A stretch of 64,000 nt of DNA. Source: Streptomyces atratus (GTDB taxonomy: Bacteria; Actinomycetota; Actinomycetes; Streptomycetales; Streptomycetaceae). The notes beneath the pieces were generated by a model. That model saw nothing but the letters and a program-made list of their open reading frames with translations. It did not search any database and was not told the DNA's origin. The translations under genes and the position numbers were made by a program. This document shows, in pieces, positions 36,561-44,877 of the stretch. Within the stretch, counting starts at the first letter, position 1. Each line of letters begins with the position of its first letter. Where the stretch lies: assembly GCF_900119365.1 (NCBI RefSeq), contig NZ_FPJO01000012.1, forward strand, positions 124,001 to 188,000, read 5' to 3'.

Positions 36561-36977
36561 TCATGAGGATTCCGGGAATACGGACATGAATTGCTCGATC
36601 TCTGGCTCAATGTACAAGGAAACATCTTTTAGGATTGCCAAAACATCCTTGACCTCCTGGGCTAGATCCGGCATAGTGAGCCAAGTTTCCCGGCTCCGAG
36701 TGAGGACGGCAGACAGTAGGTCGTCGTCGTAGAACCCTCCAATTTCTTCCGCGTGTGCGGTATTACGCAGGATTTCCACTGCCATCGGCAACAGCCAGGG
36801 CAATCCCACGTCCTGGCCGATCAATCGTCGCATTTCCTCAACTGTGAGACTCCCGATGGGGCGGGAGCGCAGGGCGTGAATGCTCTTTACTAGGTATGTC
36901 GAGTCCGGTGGCGGGTCCGGCCATTTTTGACCTTCGAGTTCCGCTAGGGACATTTCTCGATCAATAGGGCTGCTCAT
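36561..36977 (-). CDS. CdiI_2-like immunity protein
   Basis: From the ATG at 36975-36977, which follows AAGGAACGCC, the protein has 138 residues. It matches the contact-dependent growth inhibition immunity family that I know as CdiI_2: LAELEGQKWPDPPPDSTYLV, then SLTVEEMRRLIGQDVGLPWL and FYDDDLLSAVL. It lies directly after the RHS toxin (69 nt downstream) in the same direction, so it should bind and neutralise that toxin's C-terminal domain. Codon use is visibly less GC-rich than in core genes, consistent with horizontal acquisition together with the toxin tip. Confidence 0.87.
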   Translation of the reverse strand: MSSPIDREMSLAELEGQKWPDPPPDSTYLVKSIHALRSRPIGSLTVEEMRRLIGQDVGLPWLLPMAVEILRNTAHAEEIGGFYDDDLLSAVLTRSRETWLTMPDLAQEVKDVLAILKDVSLYIEPEIEQFMSVFPESS

Positions 36978-37046
36978 GGCGTTCCTTGTGGTGGTGAGTG
37001 GTTCATTGGTTGATGTTTTAGTGGCTCTCTGAAGGCTCATTGAGTT

Positions 37047-40000
37047 TCATCGATGTCCGATGGAATGCAGGAATCCGTTCAAATTATTTAGCAGTCTATT
37101 TACTTCGACCTGCTTGTTCATAAGTACTTCGAGGCCGCGCTCGGTAAGTGATTCCGGAAGTTGCTTTAGTTCTAGCTCGATCACTTTCCGTACCTTATCG
37201 AGGCCATTCCTGGCCTGCTTCAGGTCGGCGATGTGATCGAAGGGCGTTCCGTCGGGCTTTCTGGCCACCACTTCGCCGTTGGCTTCTCTCCGTGCTGCGT
37301 CGTAGTGGTTGTGGTTGGGCTGCGAGTTTATCTCTCCCAGGGGGTCTCGTTTGATGTTCTCAAGTTTCTCTAGTGCTCTTTGTGCGCCGGTACTCAGTCC
37401 CAATTCGCGACACGGGCCGAGCCCCAGTGGGTCGACCCAGTTATTAGGGTTATTTACGTATGTGTTGGGATTTGGCGCCGGAGTGAGACCCAGTGGGTCA
37501 GGTGTCAGATAGCGGGCGGTTTCTGGCTCGTAGTATCGGAAAAAGTTGTAGTGAAGCCCCGTCTCCGGGTCGTAGTACTGACCGGGGAAGCGAAGTGGTG
37601 TGTAGGCTCCGCTCTTCACAGCCCAAGTTGTCGCACCCCACAGTGTGCTGCGCGTGTACCAGGCGAGCTCGCCTGACTCGTCGATGAGCTCCTTCGGCGC
37701 GCCGCCCAAGTCCGTGGCGATAGAGAAGAAACGCTCGGCGATCTTCTCTTGTGGCGTGTTCGCTGCGAAGATGCGTTCTGTCTGGGTGAGTGGACACAAA
37801 CCGTCATGATCCCAGGTGAGTGCGACGGAATGCGAAGAGTCGCAGTCGTCGTGTATCTGCTCGCAGAGAATGGTGCCGTCCCAGGTGAAGGTGACTTGCT
37901 CCGCCACGGTAAGGCCGTCGTCGGCCAAGCGCTTCTTTGCGATACGACGGCCGAGCGGGTCGTAGGCGTAGCTCCACGTTTCGCCGTCCGGTGTAGCTAC
38001 CTTGGCCAGGCGGTCCTCGGCATCCCATTCGTACCGCCAAGTCTCTGGCTTTCGCGAAAGACGAATCTTCTGCCGCATTGTGATTCGGCCGAGCGCGTCG
38101 TGTTCGTAGCGCACCGTTCCGGCTCGGGTGATAGCGGTCCCGTTGTAGGAGCGAGTGCCCCTCGCTTCCTGGCCAGGATGGGAACTGGGCCACGAGGCTT
38201 CGGTCTGGTTACCCGTTTCATCGTAGCTGTAGTGCTCTGTCCAGTCTGCGGCGTGGACGCCGGTGACCCGGCCGGCCATGTCGAGGTCGAATGATTTAGA
38301 GCCGGAGAGCAGGTCGTGGATACAGGTCAGGATGCCGTCGGCGCGGTAGGCATATTGGCGTCGCTGGATGCTGCGGTCAGTGCCGGTGACATGTTGGCTG
38401 GTGAGACGGCCCAGAGCGTCGAAGCCTGATGCGAAGGTGACGGCATCGCCCATGTGGCGGGCGATCTCCCGGCCTGCTGCGTCGTGTTCGAAGGTCAGTA
38501 CTCGACCGGAGGAGGTGAGCGAGCTGCGGCGGCCTGCCAGGTCGTAGGTCCATTTGCTGATCGCGCCGCTCGGTGTCGTCCGGCCTGTTCGGCGCCCGAG
38601 CCTGTCGTACTGAAACGTCATGGTTTGGCCGTTGACGGTTTCGGATTTGAGTAGGCCGTAGCGGTCTCGGAGGAAGGTGACCCTTGCCTCCGGGCCGACA
38701 GCTTGTCCGAGCTGGTCGGAGAGGTCGTACTCGAACGTGGTGACCGATCCGTTGACATCCTTGGCAACGATCCGGTCCAGGGCATCGCGTTCGAAGCGGA
38801 TTATTCGTCCGAGAGCATCAGTTCGTGATGTGAGCCGCCCTGCTGTGTCGCGGGCGTAGGAGAGGGTGCGACCGTCGAAGTCGGTCTCAGCTACGAGACG
38901 GCCAGCTTCGTCGTATTCGTAGTCCCAGGTCAGTCCTTGTGGGTTCAGTACCCGCCGCAGGCGTAGCTCGTGGTCGTGCTGGAATTCGTAGCGCACCCCG
39001 TCGGGACCGGTCCGGGCTGTCATGAGGTCGAAGTGCGTGTACTCGAACTGGGTCAGTGCGCCCATGGCGTCGGTGTGGGTGAGGCAGTTACCCTCCCCGT
39101 CGTACGTCCACGACTGGCGGGTGCCATCGGCCTCGATACGGCAGGCGGGTTTGCCCTCCGCGGTCCATTCGTGGCATGTGGTGCTGCCCAAGGGGTCGGT
39201 GATGGTCACCGGTCGGCCGAACGCATCACGCTCTATGTGAGTAATTGATCCCAAGGGGTCGGTGACCTCGACAGGCAGTCCCGCCTTGTTGCTTCGGATA
39301 AGGGTTGTACTGCCAAGCGCATCCGTGACAGTGGTGAGGTGGCCCGCTTCGTCGTAGATATAGCGAGTGGTGGCGCCGGAAGGGTCGGTCCTGGTTACAC
39401 AGTTGCCGCGTGCGTCATATTCCTGGCCTATTGATGTCCGGTCTGGGTTGGTCATCCGTACGGGCAGGCCGAGGCCGTTGTACTCCGCGGTGGTCTCGCG
39501 CCCGTCGGGGCGGACCACCGACGTCAGGTTGCCCGCGTCGTTGTAGCGCAGCAAGAGTGTGCGGCCGAGCGGGTCGGTGCGGGACAGCAGGCGGTTGTGG
39601 CGGTCGTACTCGCTGCGAGTGACGGCTCCCAGCGGGTCGATCTCCGCGACGACTTGTGCCCGTTCGTTGATCAGGTAGCGGGTGGTGTGGCCGAGCGAGT
39701 CGGTCACAGCAGTGACGCGCAGACCGCTGTCAGGGTCGGTGTCGTCGTAGGCAAGGGTCGCACTCAGGTGCCCGCTGGCCCCGGACTGGGCGGTACAGCG
39801 GCCGTGCTCGTCGTAGACGTAGTCGAAGCGACTGCCATTGGTGTCGGTCCAGGAGTCGATCCGGCCGTGGACATCGTGACCGAAGCTCAGCGGGCGCCCC
39901 GAGGAGTTGGTGACCTCGGTGAGATGGCCGCCGGTGTAGCCGTAGCGGCGGATCTGCTGGTCCGTTCCGTCCGCTGCTGCTCCGGCCAGGTACAGGGCGG

Positions 40001-41747
40001 TAATCCGGCCTTCGTGGGTGGTCAGCTTCAGGTGGTAGCCGCCGCTGTGGACGATGTCGGACGGGGCGCCGGTGGCGTCGTACTCGAAGGTGATCCAGTT
40101 GCCGTTTCGGTCGTCCAGTTGGGTGAGCAGCGCCAGATTGCCGATGTGGGGGGCGAAGCGCCGGACCCGCCCGCTGGCCGGGTCGGTGACCGCGTAGTTC
40201 CCATCGGGGTCACGGTCCAGCGGCCAGCGGCGGCCGTGGGTGGGCATCACCGGGACGCCCGGGGCAGGGTGCGGATAGGCGAGCAGACTCCCGTCGTCGC
40301 CGACGAAGATCACGCCCTGGGAATCGATCTCCAGGCGCTGATCGACCGTGCTCGCCCAGGCCGGGCCGAACCAGCGGCCCCCGCAGTAGGACGACTCGAA
40401 GGACCGGTGGAAGAGCAGGGGCAGAGAACCGGGCAGTGAGATGTCAGTCTGGGGCAGCACCATGTGGCCGGTGGCGACATCGATCGGGTCCTTCACGCAC
40501 TTCTTGTCCTCGGGACCTCTTGATACTTCGTCCGGCTTCTCTTCGACACCGTGCCGTGCTGCCCCAGGACCGTCCGCCCTCGCGGGGGAGTGGTGTTTCA
40601 ACCCACGCCCTGCTGCGGCTTCTGCACCGTCCTTCACACCGGCCCGAAGCAGGGACTTGCCTCCGCCGGCTCCCTTCGTGCCGATGAGTTCCGGCACCAG
40701 TCGGCCGATGAACTCGCTGGGGTCCGCCTTCGCCGACTCCCACGCGCCCTTCAGCGCCCTGTCCGGGTGGGCCGCGGTGGAAGCCAGCCCGGCCAGCGTC
40801 ATGTTGACGCTCTTGTAGTACTCGGCCGGGTGCGTGAGGTTGTACGGGTCGCGCGGGTCGATCGAGCGGATGAAGTTCGTGATGCCGACGGCGCCCTTCA
40901 CGACGCCGCCGGTGAAGTGCGTCGACTCCACACCTTGCCCGACCGCGAAATCCGCAAGGTTGAACGTCGCCCGCTCGGTCGCGGACGGCAGCGGCGGCGC
41001 ATGCTCCAGCGCCGCCGCGACCAGCCTCTGCGCCGTGCCGGCCGCCTCGTCGCGCTGACCTCGGGCATCGGCCAGGATCTCCTGCGCACGGTCCCGCTGG
41101 GCCGTGCCCGGGTCGACGAATGCACCCGGCCGGGGCAGCGGGTCCTTGCTGCCGTACGCCTCCTTGTAGGCGTCGACCTTCTTGTTGTACGCGGTGACCG
41201 CCGACCGGGAGGCCTGATCGCCCGACCGGTAGACCTCGATCGCCTCCTGCGCCTTTCCCTGCGCCCACGTCACGGTCGTGGCGTACGTCTCCAGAGCCCT
41301 GGCCGCCTCGTCGAAGGCGTCCGAGGCCCGCATCCAGTTGGTGGGGACGGTCGTGAACTTCTCCCGGAACGTGTCCGCCGCCACGCCCTTCCACCGGCTG
41401 GAGTCCAGGGCCTTCATGCCCCGGCCGACCAGGTCGAACGCACTCTTGAAGTCCCGGAGGTTCTGCACGCTCGCGCTGATCTTCGCCACGTTGCCGTGAA
41501 CCAGCTCGTTCGCCTGCTCGCTCTGTCCGAGCTGCTGCTCACCGACCTTCGCGCCGAGAGAGGAAGCCGCACGGTCGCCCCAGTCCTCGACGATGTCAGC
41601 CATCGCGTCCTGGTTGATGTGCTCAAGTCCGTCGCCGGCCTTGTCCGTCGCCCAGTCGACCCCCTCGCCGAGCTTCTTCTTCCCCTCCTCCCAGCCGTCC
41701 TCCAGCTTGCCGAGGCCCTTCTCCGCCCATGCACCCCAGTCCGGCAT
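37047..41747 (-). CDS. RHS-repeat polymorphic toxin with T7SS-type N-terminus
   Basis: The 1566-residue protein begins with a helical T7SS-type region of about 240 residues including a WXG-like turn (SSRWKGVAADTFREKF near residue 117). A DUF6531 segment follows at about 415 (KDPIDVATGHMVLP), then some 20 YD/RHS repeats (about 480-1330) and the RHS core with YYDPETGLHYNFFRYYEPE and DPLGL motifs near 1422 and 1440. The last 120 residues are the toxin tip, with HYDAARREANGEVVARKPDG and FDHIADLKQARNGL; this resembles the Ntox28-type tip, a predicted RNase, but that name is tentative. RHS shells encapsulate and deliver such tips. Its ATG overlaps the upstream stop codon (TGATG). Confidence 0.9.
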   Translation of the reverse strand: MPDWGAWAEKGLGKLEDGWEEGKKKLGEGVDWATDKAGDGLEHINQDAMADIVEDWGDRAASSLGAKVGEQQLGQSEQANELVHGNVAKISASVQNLRDFKSAFDLVGRGMKALDSSRWKGVAADTFREKFTTVPTNWMRASDAFDEAARALETYATTVTWAQGKAQEAIEVYRSGDQASRSAVTAYNKKVDAYKEAYGSKDPLPRPGAFVDPGTAQRDRAQEILADARGQRDEAAGTAQRLVAAALEHAPPLPSATERATFNLADFAVGQGVESTHFTGGVVKGAVGITNFIRSIDPRDPYNLTHPAEYYKSVNMTLAGLASTAAHPDRALKGAWESAKADPSEFIGRLVPELIGTKGAGGGKSLLRAGVKDGAEAAAGRGLKHHSPARADGPGAARHGVEEKPDEVSRGPEDKKCVKDPIDVATGHMVLPQTDISLPGSLPLLFHRSFESSYCGGRWFGPAWASTVDQRLEIDSQGVIFVGDDGSLLAYPHPAPGVPVMPTHGRRWPLDRDPDGNYAVTDPASGRVRRFAPHIGNLALLTQLDDRNGNWITFEYDATGAPSDIVHSGGYHLKLTTHEGRITALYLAGAAADGTDQQIRRYGYTGGHLTEVTNSSGRPLSFGHDVHGRIDSWTDTNGSRFDYVYDEHGRCTAQSGASGHLSATLAYDDTDPDSGLRVTAVTDSLGHTTRYLINERAQVVAEIDPLGAVTRSEYDRHNRLLSRTDPLGRTLLLRYNDAGNLTSVVRPDGRETTAEYNGLGLPVRMTNPDRTSIGQEYDARGNCVTRTDPSGATTRYIYDEAGHLTTVTDALGSTTLIRSNKAGLPVEVTDPLGSITHIERDAFGRPVTITDPLGSTTCHEWTAEGKPACRIEADGTRQSWTYDGEGNCLTHTDAMGALTQFEYTHFDLMTARTGPDGVRYEFQHDHELRLRRVLNPQGLTWDYEYDEAGRLVAETDFDGRTLSYARDTAGRLTSRTDALGRIIRFERDALDRIVAKDVNGSVTTFEYDLSDQLGQAVGPEARVTFLRDRYGLLKSETVNGQTMTFQYDRLGRRTGRTTPSGAISKWTYDLAGRRSSLTSSGRVLTFEHDAAGREIARHMGDAVTFASGFDALGRLTSQHVTGTDRSIQRRQYAYRADGILTCIHDLLSGSKSFDLDMAGRVTGVHAADWTEHYSYDETGNQTEASWPSSHPGQEARGTRSYNGTAITRAGTVRYEHDALGRITMRQKIRLSRKPETWRYEWDAEDRLAKVATPDGETWSYAYDPLGRRIAKKRLADDGLTVAEQVTFTWDGTILCEQIHDDCDSSHSVALTWDHDGLCPLTQTERIFAANTPQEKIAERFFSIATDLGGAPKELIDESGELAWYTRSTLWGATTWAVKSGAYTPLRFPGQYYDPETGLHYNFFRYYEPETARYLTPDPLGLTPAPNPNTYVNNPNNWVDPLGLGPCRELGLSTGAQRALEKLENIKRDPLGEINSQPNHNHYDAARREANGEVVARKPDGTPFDHIADLKQARNGLDKVRKVIELELKQLPESLTERGLEVLMNKQVEVNRLLNNLNGFLHSIGHR

Positions 41748-42394
41748 CAGCGATCACCCCAATTCGGCTGCTGTGCCTGCCTGACGGCCTCTTCCGACGG
41801 GTCGAACGTCCTGCGGGCCTGCTCGTCGGCCGCCTCACGCACCTCGGGCGAGATCACCCCCGAATTACGCATCGAGTCGAGCATCCCGTCCTGCACGTCG
41901 TACCCCGTGTCCCGCCAGGCCTGCCCCACCTCCTCCCGCGCCCGCTCGAACGACTCCTGGCTCCCGTCGGCACCGTCGTACGGCGACTGGGACCTGATCT
42001 CGTCCCAGCTCTTCTCCTTGACCTCGTCCTCGCTCAGATGCGGATTGCCGTTCACGGCGTTCATCGCGATCTTGAACGTGTCCTTGACGTACTGCTCCTG
42101 CTCATGAAACGCCCCCACCGACAGCCCCACCCCGGCCGCGAAACTGTTACCCCACGCCATCAGCCCCCGCACGCCCCACTCCCACCGCTCGCAGAACGCC
42201 TCGAACCCCGCAGCAAGACCCTCATGCCCCAACTCCAGCCCCGACAGCGCCAGATCCGAGAAACCACGCCCCGTCGTCGCCTCGCCGATCAGCCCGAGGT
42301 CCTTCAACTCACCGTGCGCCTTGTCGATCCCCTGCGCGATCAACGCCAGTGCGTCCTGCGGAACCTCCAGATCCGGCTGCTGCCCCCCGCTCAC
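41747..42394 (-). CDS. Helical partner protein upstream of the RHS toxin
   Basis: This 215-residue protein has no signal peptide. It appears mainly helical, with a Gly/Trp-containing middle (FCERWEWGVRGLMAWGNSFAAGVGLSVG, here cited only by its parts: ERWEWGVRGLMAW and GNSFAAG near residues 88-108). Such a turn between helices is reminiscent of ESX partner proteins. Its stop overlaps the RHS start and its own start overlaps the upstream gene by 4 nt, so the three are one translational unit. It may be a targeting partner or chaperone for T7SS delivery of the toxin. No domain is recognised, so the role is inference. Confidence 0.65.
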   Translation of the reverse strand: MSGGQQPDLEVPQDALALIAQGIDKAHGELKDLGLIGEATTGRGFSDLALSGLELGHEGLAAGFEAFCERWEWGVRGLMAWGNSFAAGVGLSVGAFHEQEQYVKDTFKIAMNAVNGNPHLSEDEVKEKSWDEIRSQSPYDGADGSQESFERAREEVGQAWRDTGYDVQDGMLDSMRNSGVISPEVREAADEQARRTFDPSEEAVRQAQQPNWGDR

Positions 42395-42885
42395 GCGGAC
42401 TCCCCGAGATCCACCGCGACCGCCTCAGGCACGACCCCCGCCACCGGCGGGAACAGCACCCCGTCCTCGCTGCCCGCATCCAGCGCAACCCCCGCCGGAC
42501 CCGGCAACAGCGGAACCATCACATCCAGCAACCGCGCACCGAGAATCGCCCGGTACGTCCACTCCCTGCCGGCATCACCCTGTGCGTAGGCAAACCTGGC
42601 CAGCGCCTCCTCGTCCGAGAACGCACAGATCCAGCGCACGCCGTTCCGATCGGCAGACCACAGACTCCCCGACGCGTCGAACGGGACCAGCACCGCCGTA
42701 CGACGGAACTCGCCCAGCAGCACTGCGAACTCCCGACGCGCAGCAACCAGCGGATCGCCCTCGACGCCCGGCGTCGGCACGGAAACCTCCGGCGCTTCCG
42801 GCATCGGTGGAGTCACCGGACCGGCCAAGTCGGCGAGTCGTAGCGGCCGTTGTCGGTTCGATGTCTTGTCCCCACCCGTGGTCAT
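42391..42885 (-). CDS. SseB-like protein in the RHS toxin operon
   Basis: From ATG 42885 the protein has 164 residues; an ATG at 42900 is an alternative and neither has a strong ribosome site. The core (LLGEFRRTAVLVPFDASG, then RWICAFSDEEALARFAY and GVALDAGSEDGVLFPP) matches the N-terminal SseB domain. SseB-like proteins recur beside streptomycete T7SS toxin genes as I recall them. It overlaps the next gene by 4 nt (42391-42394). A chaperone or assembly role for the toxin complex is possible but not shown. Confidence 0.75.
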   Translation of the reverse strand: MTTGGDKTSNRQRPLRLADLAGPVTPPMPEAPEVSVPTPGVEGDPLVAARREFAVLLGEFRRTAVLVPFDASGSLWSADRNGVRWICAFSDEEALARFAYAQGDAGREWTYRAILGARLLDVMVPLLPGPAGVALDAGSEDGVLFPPVAGVVPEAVAVDLGESA

Positions 42886-42988
42886 AGGCGAGATCATCAC
42901 ATGTTCGAATTTCCGACTGCAATGCGATGCTGTCTGCTGACCGAAAAGCGACGGATGCGGTCGAGCAACAGGCGCGGCCGTCTCTCGT

Positions 42989-43183
42989 TCAGCCGAGGCC
43001 GGCGTTGCCGGCCTTCACTGCCGACACAAGCGCACGGAGTACGGCTCGGTTCGTCGTGACGATGTGCTCCGGGCTTTCGCTCTCGCGGATCGCGATGTCT
43101 GTGCCCTCTGCTGCGGCAACCTCGACGCAGTTGTTGCCGCCGCCTGCGCAGAACGAAGAGCGCTGCCAGTAGCTTTCGGGCAT
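42989..43183 (-). CDS. DUF397 family protein
   Basis: From ATG 43183, preceded by GAGAGG, the protein has 64 residues: WQRSSFCAGGGNNCVEVA followed by IAIRESESPEHIV. This is the DUF397 signature. DUF397 proteins are small partners of the XRE/DUF5753 regulators of Streptomyces, and some pairs affect development and antibiotic production. The upstream gene is such a regulator, with the DUF397 start only 12 nt after its stop. Confidence 0.93.
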   Translation of the reverse strand: MPESYWQRSSFCAGGGNNCVEVAAAEGTDIAIRESESPEHIVTTNRAVLRALVSAVKAGNAGLG

Positions 43184-43194
43184 GTTGTGACCTC

Positions 43195-44049
43195 TCACAG
43201 CTCGCGGGCGATCGACCGGATGAGACTTCGCGACTCTCCGGGAGGGAGTGCGGAGCCTTCCATCAGGTCCAAAAGGGAACGATAGTTCCCCAGTGGTGTC
43301 GGGGCATCAATGAATTGGCCGCCGAACGAGGTGTCGAGTTGGACCGTGTCGAGTTGTGGGACGGGACCCTCGGCGTAGAGGACTGACTGTCCGGCGCCGT
43401 GAAAGGGGCCCGCGCTGAACGGGATGACCAGCAGAGTCACGTGATCCAGCTCGGACGCGTCCGCCAGATGGTCGAGCTGGCGGCGGGACACGTCCCGGCC
43501 GCCGAACTCCAGCCGCAGCGCGGCCTCGTGGATGATGCCGAGGTAGGGGGTCGGGTTTTCTCCGGTGACGACGGCCTGGCGGCCCATGCGGTGGGCCACC
43601 CGGAGTTCCACTTCCAGCCGGGGCAACCTGGGCACCGCGAAGTCGAAAATTGCCCGCGCGTGCTCCTCGATCTGGAAGAGGCCTGGCAAGTGGACCGTCT
43701 GTGCCGTCCGGATGCGTGTGGCGAAGTGCTCGATCTCGGAGACGTCGAGGTGACTGTCGGGGAGCTTGCCCCGGTACTCATCCCACCAGTGTCGCGTCCG
43801 GCGGCCCCCTGCCATCGAGGCGAGTGCGTCGACCAACGCCGAGTCCGGACACCTGTAGTGGCAGGCGATCTGGCGAACGCGTTCCTCGCTGAGCCCGGTG
43901 CGTGCAGCCTCGATGTTGGAGATCATCGAGCGATCTGCGCCGAGCATCGAGGCCGCCTCCAGGATTGAGATGCCAGCCTGCTCGCGCATGCGTCGGACCT
44001 CAACGGCCAGGCGGCGTTGGCGGCCTGTGGGTGCAATTCGTGGAGCCAT
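43195..44049 (-). CDS. XRE-family regulator with DUF5753 domain
   Basis: Starting at ATG 44049 behind GAGAGAGG the protein has 284 residues. The N-terminal XRE helix-turn-helix (LAVEVRRMREQAGISILEAA, ADRSMISNIEAARTG) covers about residues 15-70, followed by a DUF5753 effector domain (HLPGLFQIEEHARAIF, VTLLVIPFSAGPFHGAGQS). These proteins form WhiJ-like regulatory modules with DUF397 partners. A longer frame to 44349 would overlap the divergent gene and has no homology. A perfect palindrome 88 bases upstream of its start is a candidate self-binding site. Confidence 0.92.
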   Translation of the reverse strand: MAPRIAPTGRQRRLAVEVRRMREQAGISILEAASMLGADRSMISNIEAARTGLSEERVRQIACHYRCPDSALVDALASMAGGRRTRHWWDEYRGKLPDSHLDVSEIEHFATRIRTAQTVHLPGLFQIEEHARAIFDFAVPRLPRLEVELRVAHRMGRQAVVTGENPTPYLGIIHEAALRLEFGGRDVSRRQLDHLADASELDHVTLLVIPFSAGPFHGAGQSVLYAEGPVPQLDTVQLDTSFGGQFIDAPTPLGNYRSLLDLMEGSALPPGESRSLIRSIAREL

Positions 44050-44112
44050 GGGTCCTCTCTCGTGCGCGCACAGTCTTGCAGGGGGGCGTGGAACGGTCCA
44101 GCGAGCCGAAGT

Positions 44113-44150
44113 TGACTCACTCATTCGTGGAAAAGTACTCACATGTGAGT
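44113..44150. promoter_or_regulatory. Palindromic operator and candidate promoter in the regulator gap
   Basis: ACTCACATGTGAGT (44137-44150) is a perfect 14-bp palindrome, and another ACTCAC half-site lies 22 bases upstream (44115-44120). In the plus direction TTGACT (44113-44118) is followed after 17 bases by TACTCA (44136-44141), a plausible -35/-10 pair for the ATP-binding gene that would be covered by a protein bound at the palindrome. Confidence 0.65.
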
Positions 44151-44332
44151 CGAGGTGTCTTAGTTTATGACCTGCGCCGCCGATGTGACCGGAGGCTGCG
44201 GAAGCGCACCGATCCACCCCGCCCACCCGGGAAGGCGGGGCTCCGGACCGGCATTGCCACCGCCACCCGGACCGCAACCACCCGTGGCGCACGTCCACTT
44301 GAGACCACTCGCACGCACCCCAGGAGGTGCCC

Positions 44333-44800
44333 GTGAGGACCGAACCCACCCCCTACGTCCCGTACGCCCACCAACACCCCGTCCCCATTCCCTTCGCCGA
44401 ACCCTGGCAGTACGAACTCGCCTTCCCCTGCGACCCGCGCAGCCCCCGGATCGCCCGTACCACCCTCCGCGCCATCCTCGGTGCCCACGAACTGACCGAA
44501 CTCAGCTACCGGGCCGAACTGTTGACGTCCGAGCTGACCACCAACTCCGTACGGCACACCAAGGGGCCGGCCGCCGTGCGGCTCCAGTGGCGGCACCCGG
44601 TGCTCCGGATCAGCGTCTGGGACATGAGCCCGGACCTGCCCAAGCCGTACGCCCCGCCCGTCGCCCCCCACGCCGAAGCCGGGCGGGGCATGGCCATCCT
44701 CGAACTCGTCGCGGACCGATGGGGCGGGTGCGCCATAGGGGAAGGGGCGCTCGGGCCGGGCGGCAAGACCGTCTGGTTCGAGCTCGCGCTCGGTGCCTGA
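44333..44800 (+). CDS. ATP-binding protein of the anti-sigma (RsbW-like HATPase) class
   Basis: The start is GTG at 44333, behind GGAGG with 5-nt spacing, giving 155 residues. The HATPase fold is seen in LLTSELTTNSVRHTKG (N box, with Asn and the metal-binding Glu), VWDMSPDLP (G1-like) and AGRGMAILELVADRWGG (G2). It is a small stand-alone kinase of the anti-sigma or anti-anti-sigma type. Such genes are regularly found beside XRE/DUF397 pairs in Streptomyces. It is divergent from the regulator and shares the palindromic gap with it. Confidence 0.9.
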   Translation: MRTEPTPYVPYAHQHPVPIPFAEPWQYELAFPCDPRSPRIARTTLRAILGAHELTELSYRAELLTSELTTNSVRHTKGPAAVRLQWRHPVLRISVWDMSPDLPKPYAPPVAPHAEAGRGMAILELVADRWGGCAIGEGALGPGGKTVWFELALGA

Positions 44801-44816
44801 GCCGCGGATACGGCGA

Positions 44817-44867
44817 CGCCCCGCGCGGCCACGTCCGACCCCTGTACGGGCGTGGTCGCGCGGGGCG
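44817..44867. terminator. Bidirectional hairpin terminator
   Basis: Arms of 17 bases (44817-44833 and 44851-44867, from CGCCCCGCGCG to CGCGCGGGGCG) pair with a single G-T mismatch and a 17-base loop between two convergent genes. Confidence 0.85.
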
Positions 44868-44877
44868 GGCCGTGGAC

